In this document: positions 59,147-64,000 of the stretch, one piece after another | How the letters are laid out: each line of letters starts with the position of its first letter | Position numbering within the stretch: the stretch's first letter is position 1 | DNA from: Cloeon dipterum | Lineage: Eukaryota > Arthropoda > Insecta > Ephemeroptera > Baetidae | Assembly: GCF_949628265.1 (NCBI RefSeq) | Contig: NC_088788.1 | Span: forward strand, 2,418,001 to 2,482,000 | DNA: 64,000 nt | Direction of reading: 5' to 3' | Position numbers and translations under genes: made by a program | The notes under the pieces: model-generated | Seen by the model: only the letters and a program-made list of their open reading frames with translations | The model's database searches: none | What the model was told of the DNA's origin: nothing

Positions 59147-62100
59147 GGCCCGATAATAACTCCATATCTCGCATCCGCACCTGCCAATTTTCTTTTTTAT
59201 ATTAAACCCGCAGCCGCACGCACCCGCGGCAAAGATAGGAAAGAAGCAGCGGAGCAAATCTCGCCCCGGCACAACTGCTACTACTGTTTTTTCATCTTTT
59301 TCATCCCTTGCTACTGCTGCTGCTGCCAAACGGACTGCTTTTAATATAATTCTGGTATTTGGTTCGCTCCTGCGAGGTCCTAGCGCAGATGAAATTGAAA
59401 TATTATGTAAAGCAATAAGGGCGTGTTTTGTGTGAGCGCGGAAAAGGGACTTTATACCTGCTGACGAACGGACTGGCTGGCTGGCTTTATTGAAAAATCA
59501 CGCAACACTCTGCCGTTTGCCAGCATTTCCTTGCTTGGGATTGTTCCAGAAAATTGTTTGCCTGCACTTTGCTCGAGAGACTATCACTTTTCAAAGTGTT
59601 ATTATTATCAGTAGTTGATTATTCCCCAACTGCATGCACTCACAGAAAATTGTATCTTCATTATACTAGCAAAAATCTTATTGAGCTTTCTTTGGAAAAA
59701 TAGTTGTAGAAATTAATAAAGTTTGAATTTTTTTATTTATTAAATTAATTTTTTTACAAAATGTACATGAAAGTGGTTTTTATTTTTCCTACAGTCGTAA
59801 ATTCAAGAAAGCCAACTCTTAATTTGTAGACTATAACTTATGTTTATTAAACACTCGCATGGCTTTGTATTTATGGAGTTATTAAAAAATAAATAAATAG
59901 ATTTGAGAATAAAAACAGTTTAGTATACCTTAGTAATTTAAATTAGTTTGTATACATATATTTTGTTTTAGATATTATAATTTTTGCATACGAAATAAGA
60001 GAAATGTTATAATTCACTTTCAATTTGCTCTGAGAGTTATAGTTTGTCCTTCTCAGAAACGAAGAGCGAGATTTCCAAACGAAACCAGCAGTGCCGCAAT
60101 AATATTTTCAACCATATTTCTCCCTCCAAATACATTCGTTTGAAAAGCAGCTCAATAAAGGCGGCGAGTGCTGCGGCCATTTAATAAGCTTGAGATTTTC
60201 TTTTGATCCGACGGCCAGCAGTGGCGGCATTCTCGTGTTTGCGGCACATTTTAATTAAATCCCAAATTCAAAGGTCTGCGGCACTTTGAAGTGGCTATGA
60301 AGCTTCTCGTCTCCTTTTGCTCCATTTTTCAGCCGGCCAACCCCCAAATTGGCCGTCTCTAAAGCCAAAATCAATCACTCGTCGGGCCGCGTGCAGAATG
60401 ATGGATGGAGCTTTAATTAATTATGCGAGGTTTGGCCAGATATTTCATTATCCGGCGGCGAAAATATGCTCGAGTGGCTTTGAATGGAGGGTCAAGTGGT
60501 CAGCTGCACTCTCTAATTTAAAATGCCAATGCAAATAACAAGAGAGGAAGCCCCGGCCGGCCGACTGCTGGCTAGGGATGAGATATTTAAATTATATCTC
60601 AAGCTGTATCTCATCCTTCATGCGGCTCGCTACAACCCCCGTTTGAATTCCTGCTCGCTCCCTTCCTCTCCGCCGGCCGGCCGGCTGACCCTCGCTATTA
60701 TTAAAACAGCACCGCGCGCGCTCTCCGCGTTTTATTTCATTCTTGACCGTTTCTCTCCGAACCAAAAGAGTGCATGCAGGCAAATGCGATGGATGGAAGC
60801 TCTGAAATCAGACGTTTTGAGTCGTAAAATCCCTTTGTTTAGGAAGAAATCAGAGATTTTATTGATAGGGGATATTGTCTTTTGTGTTTTCTTGCATACT
60901 TGAAATTATTTAAACTGAAGACGCTTAATTGACATTTCAAATTGGCTACATCATCCCGGGTAAAAATATTTTTAAACGGGATTTTGCACGTTTAATGTAA
61001 ATTTGATGATTTTAGCCATTTTTCAGGTCTATATTCTGACAGAAAATGGAAATTAAAATTTTTTAAACTGGTTTATGAGTTAAATATTCTCCATGAATTA
61101 ATATATTGACTATTAGGAAACCTTAAAGTCCGTAAAATATATATAAAGCCGACTAATTATCCCAAGGAAACTGTTTAAATTTCAGTCTCTTACAATTTTC
61201 GATAAACTTAAACAATAAAACATCAAATTAAATTACTAAGCTTGACAAAGTCATATTTTTTCTGTAAAACGACCAATTTGATCATGAAAATACGTTAAAT
61301 AATAAATCAAGGAATATTTTAATAGGTTTAAATGGAGAAAAACCTTAGAGAAATGGTTGTAAGATTTCAGGATTCGTTAGTTAATTGTGAGTTTATTATT
61401 TATTTATATTTTCAAAAGCCGATGAGTCTCACTGTCTATGCACATTCCTCCAATCTGTTTATATCTTCTTTAAACTTTCTACTAGAAATATCTTTGCTGG
61501 TTAAATTAGAATTTCAGCTTTATTTTACTCAAAGTATGTTTTAGATGAACAAAAAATGGAAAGAGTTCTCTTTGAAGAGTCAAGAGTACAAGCTATGCAA
61601 CCTCCACAGACTCGAGTGACACGCAGGTTGCATAGCTCAACCAATTCTCAGAAGAAAATAAAAAAGCAGCTTTCTCTCGGTGTGTAGCAAGTCGTTTAAA
61701 TAATTGTTTAGCGCTGCAATTTAAAAAAAATAAAAGCCATTGATTTTAAAATCCATGTAAGGTTTATTTCTTGCATTTCTTTAAAATGATACATAAATTA
61801 ATTGCAGGATTAACAAGTGCAAATTTCAAGAGCAAAATCAGAAGGCGCAGAGTAAAAGCACGGCCTGCTGTGTGAAGGGGTGCTTATATTTCCAGCTCCA
61901 TTGGCTGCAGATTGATGCTAATTAAGGGCGGAAAGGAGTTTTCCTCTTCTCCGTTCGGCGTGTCGGCTCTCTCTTCCGTGAGAGTGGATTTGGCCATAAA
62001 TCCAACCCTTAAATGGAGCGAGAATTAGCCATTTAGCTTAGAAAGAGAGCGAGAGCGGGGCTTTTAAAAAGCGGCCCGCCGAGAGGAGCTTAGCTAATGA

Positions 62101-62700
62101 AGAGAAGCGAGAGCGGCCCGCTCCTATTTCACCATTACACCCGCCGCCGCTCGCCTGCTCGGCCAGGCTCGTTTTTTTAACGCGCAAAAAGCTTTTTATA
62201 CTTCCACAACGCGCCACGGCTGCAGCACTAAAAGTTACATTAAGCGGCAAACTTTTGCAGCCAGCAGCAAGCAGCTCTCGCTCTCTTTCTCATTCGACTC
62301 CCCGAAGGGTATCATTTACAATACGCCTAGTTTTACGCCGCGTGACAATATTTGGCAGCGCGCGGCCGCGCGATTAATTATTTACGCCGGCCGTCTGTCT
62401 CTCCTCCTTTGCCCAAGAGCAAGGTGAGTTCTGCGCCACGGCTAAAAGCTTTTTTACATTCCGTGTGCCAATATCCAAAGTATCTTCACTTTCTGCACAC
62501 ACAAGAAAACGAACGAACGCGGAGAAATGCGACGAGCAGCAGGTGAAAACATTAAATATGGGACCAAGTTTCGGAGCAGCCAGCAGCACTAAAAAAATTA
62601 ATATATCCCAATAGGTTTTTTACTTGTAATTTAAATTATTTGGCTTTGAGAGTGGCTGCAAAATTCTGTTAAATAATTTTTTCCTCTGCACTGGAAATGG
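58400..62700. other. Gene-free stretch with GC-rich islands and simple repeats
   Basis: Contains a GGCT tetranucleotide run near 59115-59143, GGCCGGCC clusters near 60550-60690, and GC-rich blocks at 58740-59400, 60100-60780 and 61860-62560 separated by AT-rich DNA. No linked exons or RNA genes recognised. Confidence 0.3.
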
Positions 62701-62732
62701 CAACAACTTGCCGTTTAATTTCTTGATTTAAT

Positions 62733-62989
62733 CAGCGGGGTCCAGATGTGCGATAAAATTGGTTCCCGCTGCGCAGCTCCAAGATGGCGTTTAAACGTGG
62801 GAAACAAAAAGCCGTACGAGTGTCAAGAGTTTGTTTTTACGATCCAAAAGACACAATTAGTACAAGCAAAGCAAATTATGTCACAATATTGACCAAAACT
62901 TGTTTCTTTTCGCGCATTTTCACCGTTTTTTTCGCGCCACACTCCACAAGACGCCATTTCTGCGCGTCGCAAGAATCTGGACCCCGCTG
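62733..62989. mobile_element. hAT-like MITE with perfect 8-bp target duplication
   Basis: 257 bp, ends CAGCGGGGTCCAGAT / ATCTGGACCCCGCTG, flanked by identical GATTTAAT at 62725-62732 and 62990-62997. No coding capacity. A different terminal family from the CAGGGTT elements. Confidence 0.85.
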
Positions 62990-62999
62990 GATTTAATCG

Positions 63000-64000
63000 C
63001 ATCCGAATTTTGAATGATTAATAATTTATATTCAAGTGACGAGCACTGTCTCTTGATTTAAAATCAAGCTTTTTATTTTTGCAGAGGAGAAATTTTCCTC
63101 AAAACTCGAACACTGCGACGAGATGAATCGAAATTAAGCGAAATTAACCATTAAAAACCCCCGTTTAATTTAATTGAATATTTGGCAAAATTTTAAATGT
63201 CTTATTTTTATTACTGAACATTTCTGGGACGATTTTTCAAACTAGCACCAGCTAAAATTAACAAAATTTGCGTTCCTAATATTTCAAACCACTTTAATTT
63301 ATCATCAAATGTAATTTTAGAAAATAAATCTCTAGCTCGTCCGTTTAATTCAATATTTTGCTGTAAAATCTTGTCGTGGCCGGCAGTTTTGAGGCAATTA
63401 CTGCACAAAGTGGCCGCTTAAGGGAAACAGCGGCTTAGCCCGAAGTAAGTGGAGACTCTCGAGCGAAAGCAGTGCAGAAAAAGCAGCTGGAAAACAATAT
63501 AAGTCAAGGAGCGGCGCGCATTCAAGAGCGAGGTCCGAAAGCGGGTGCTCGGCTGTTATTTATTCGAATACTTTGGCCCATTACGCCGCGCATTCTCCTC
63601 CATATACATAAGGGCATCACTCGCTGGCAGTGCGGCGCGCGCTGAGAGAAAGCAAGCAAGCGCGACTGTAAAAATTCCCCGCCCAGTGAGAGAGGGCGGC
63701 GGACGGCCGCCCGCCCGCGCGCAGTAATAGCTAGCGCAAAACCCTTCAGACGTTGGGTGCAGAATAGATCACGTAAATTGTTAATGACTTGGAAAAAGTT
63801 GCCGACCGGCCCCGTGCTTTTCCGTGCGTCTCCCGGGCCGCCTCCATCGCCGCCGCTGCCGCCGCCGCCGGACAAAATAACAAATGGCAGCGCGGCGCAG
63901 AATTAATTTCTTATCCCAGTCATTAAGTAAGGGTGCCATTTTTCAACTTCAGCCACCAAGGGTGGACACGTTTCACCCCCCTATACACCCGGAAAGACAG
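63000..64000. other. Gene-free, GC-rich right edge
   Basis: Bases 63490-63900 are GC-rich with a GCCGCC run (63845-63870). No supported gene; it may be regulatory or 5' sequence of a gene outside the window. Confidence 0.3.

Noticed and set aside
1-64000. tRNA, rRNA, CRISPR arrays, bacterial-type operons
   Set aside because: No tRNA B-box, rRNA segment or spaced short repeats recognised; spliced genes show the window is eukaryotic.

Overview
The window looks like a compact hexapod genome: AT-rich, introns mostly 45-110 nt, canonical GT-AG splicing, AATAAA poly(A) signals, non-autonomous hAT-like transposons, and odorant-binding-protein (OBP, PBP/GOBP) domains, which are known from hexapods. 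I cannot name the species; a mayfly-like compact genome would fit but is only a guess.

Region 1 (about 1-28.9 kb, minus strand) is a tandem array of large secreted multi-domain proteins. Each is built as signal peptide, short Cys-rich exon (IIKCCGG..C), Ser/Thr-rich mucin segment, C-type lectin domains (CTLDs) with Cys-rich linkers, an embedded OBP domain, and a last CTLD. There are two families. Family I (genes A, B, C here and D further right) has four CTLDs, with the OBP between CTLD3 and CTLD4. Family II (genes E, F) has three CTLDs, with the OBP between the second and third. Decayed pieces of family II genes lie between the family I genes (2.9-3.8, 9.7-11.2, 17.5-18.3 kb), so an ancestral I+II pair was probably duplicated in tandem. 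In family II the OBP shows the full classical pattern C-x25-C-x3-C-x42-C-x9-C-x8-C. This CTLD-OBP-CTLD mucin architecture is the main discovery candidate.

Region 2 (about 29-34.8 kb) holds decayed host genes: a broken methyltransferase-like gene (METTL7/TMT1 type), a broken TPR-like fragment and an unrecognised 3'-terminal exon, with a hAT-like MITE. Region 3 (34.8-41.3 kb, plus strand) is gene D, the cleanest family I member, inverted relative to the array and flanked by inverted copies of a short repeat.

Region 4 (42.1-43.5 kb, minus) is a two-exon secreted Thr-rich mucin. Region 5 (44.3-52.1 kb, plus) is a Ninjurin gene with two candidate first exons and two alternative 3'-terminal exons, each followed by its own poly(A) signal. 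Its first intron carries a hAT-like MITE and a 2-kb fold-back element. Region 6 (52.1-64 kb) has no gene I can support apart from a possible first exon near 54.16 kb; it contains GC-rich islands, simple repeats and MITEs.

The array products are predicted to be secreted. They combine a heavily O-glycosylated stalk, sugar-binding-type CTLDs (several with QPD motifs) and a hydrophobic-ligand-binding fold in one chain, which suggests an extracellular recognition or scavenging role. That role is inference.
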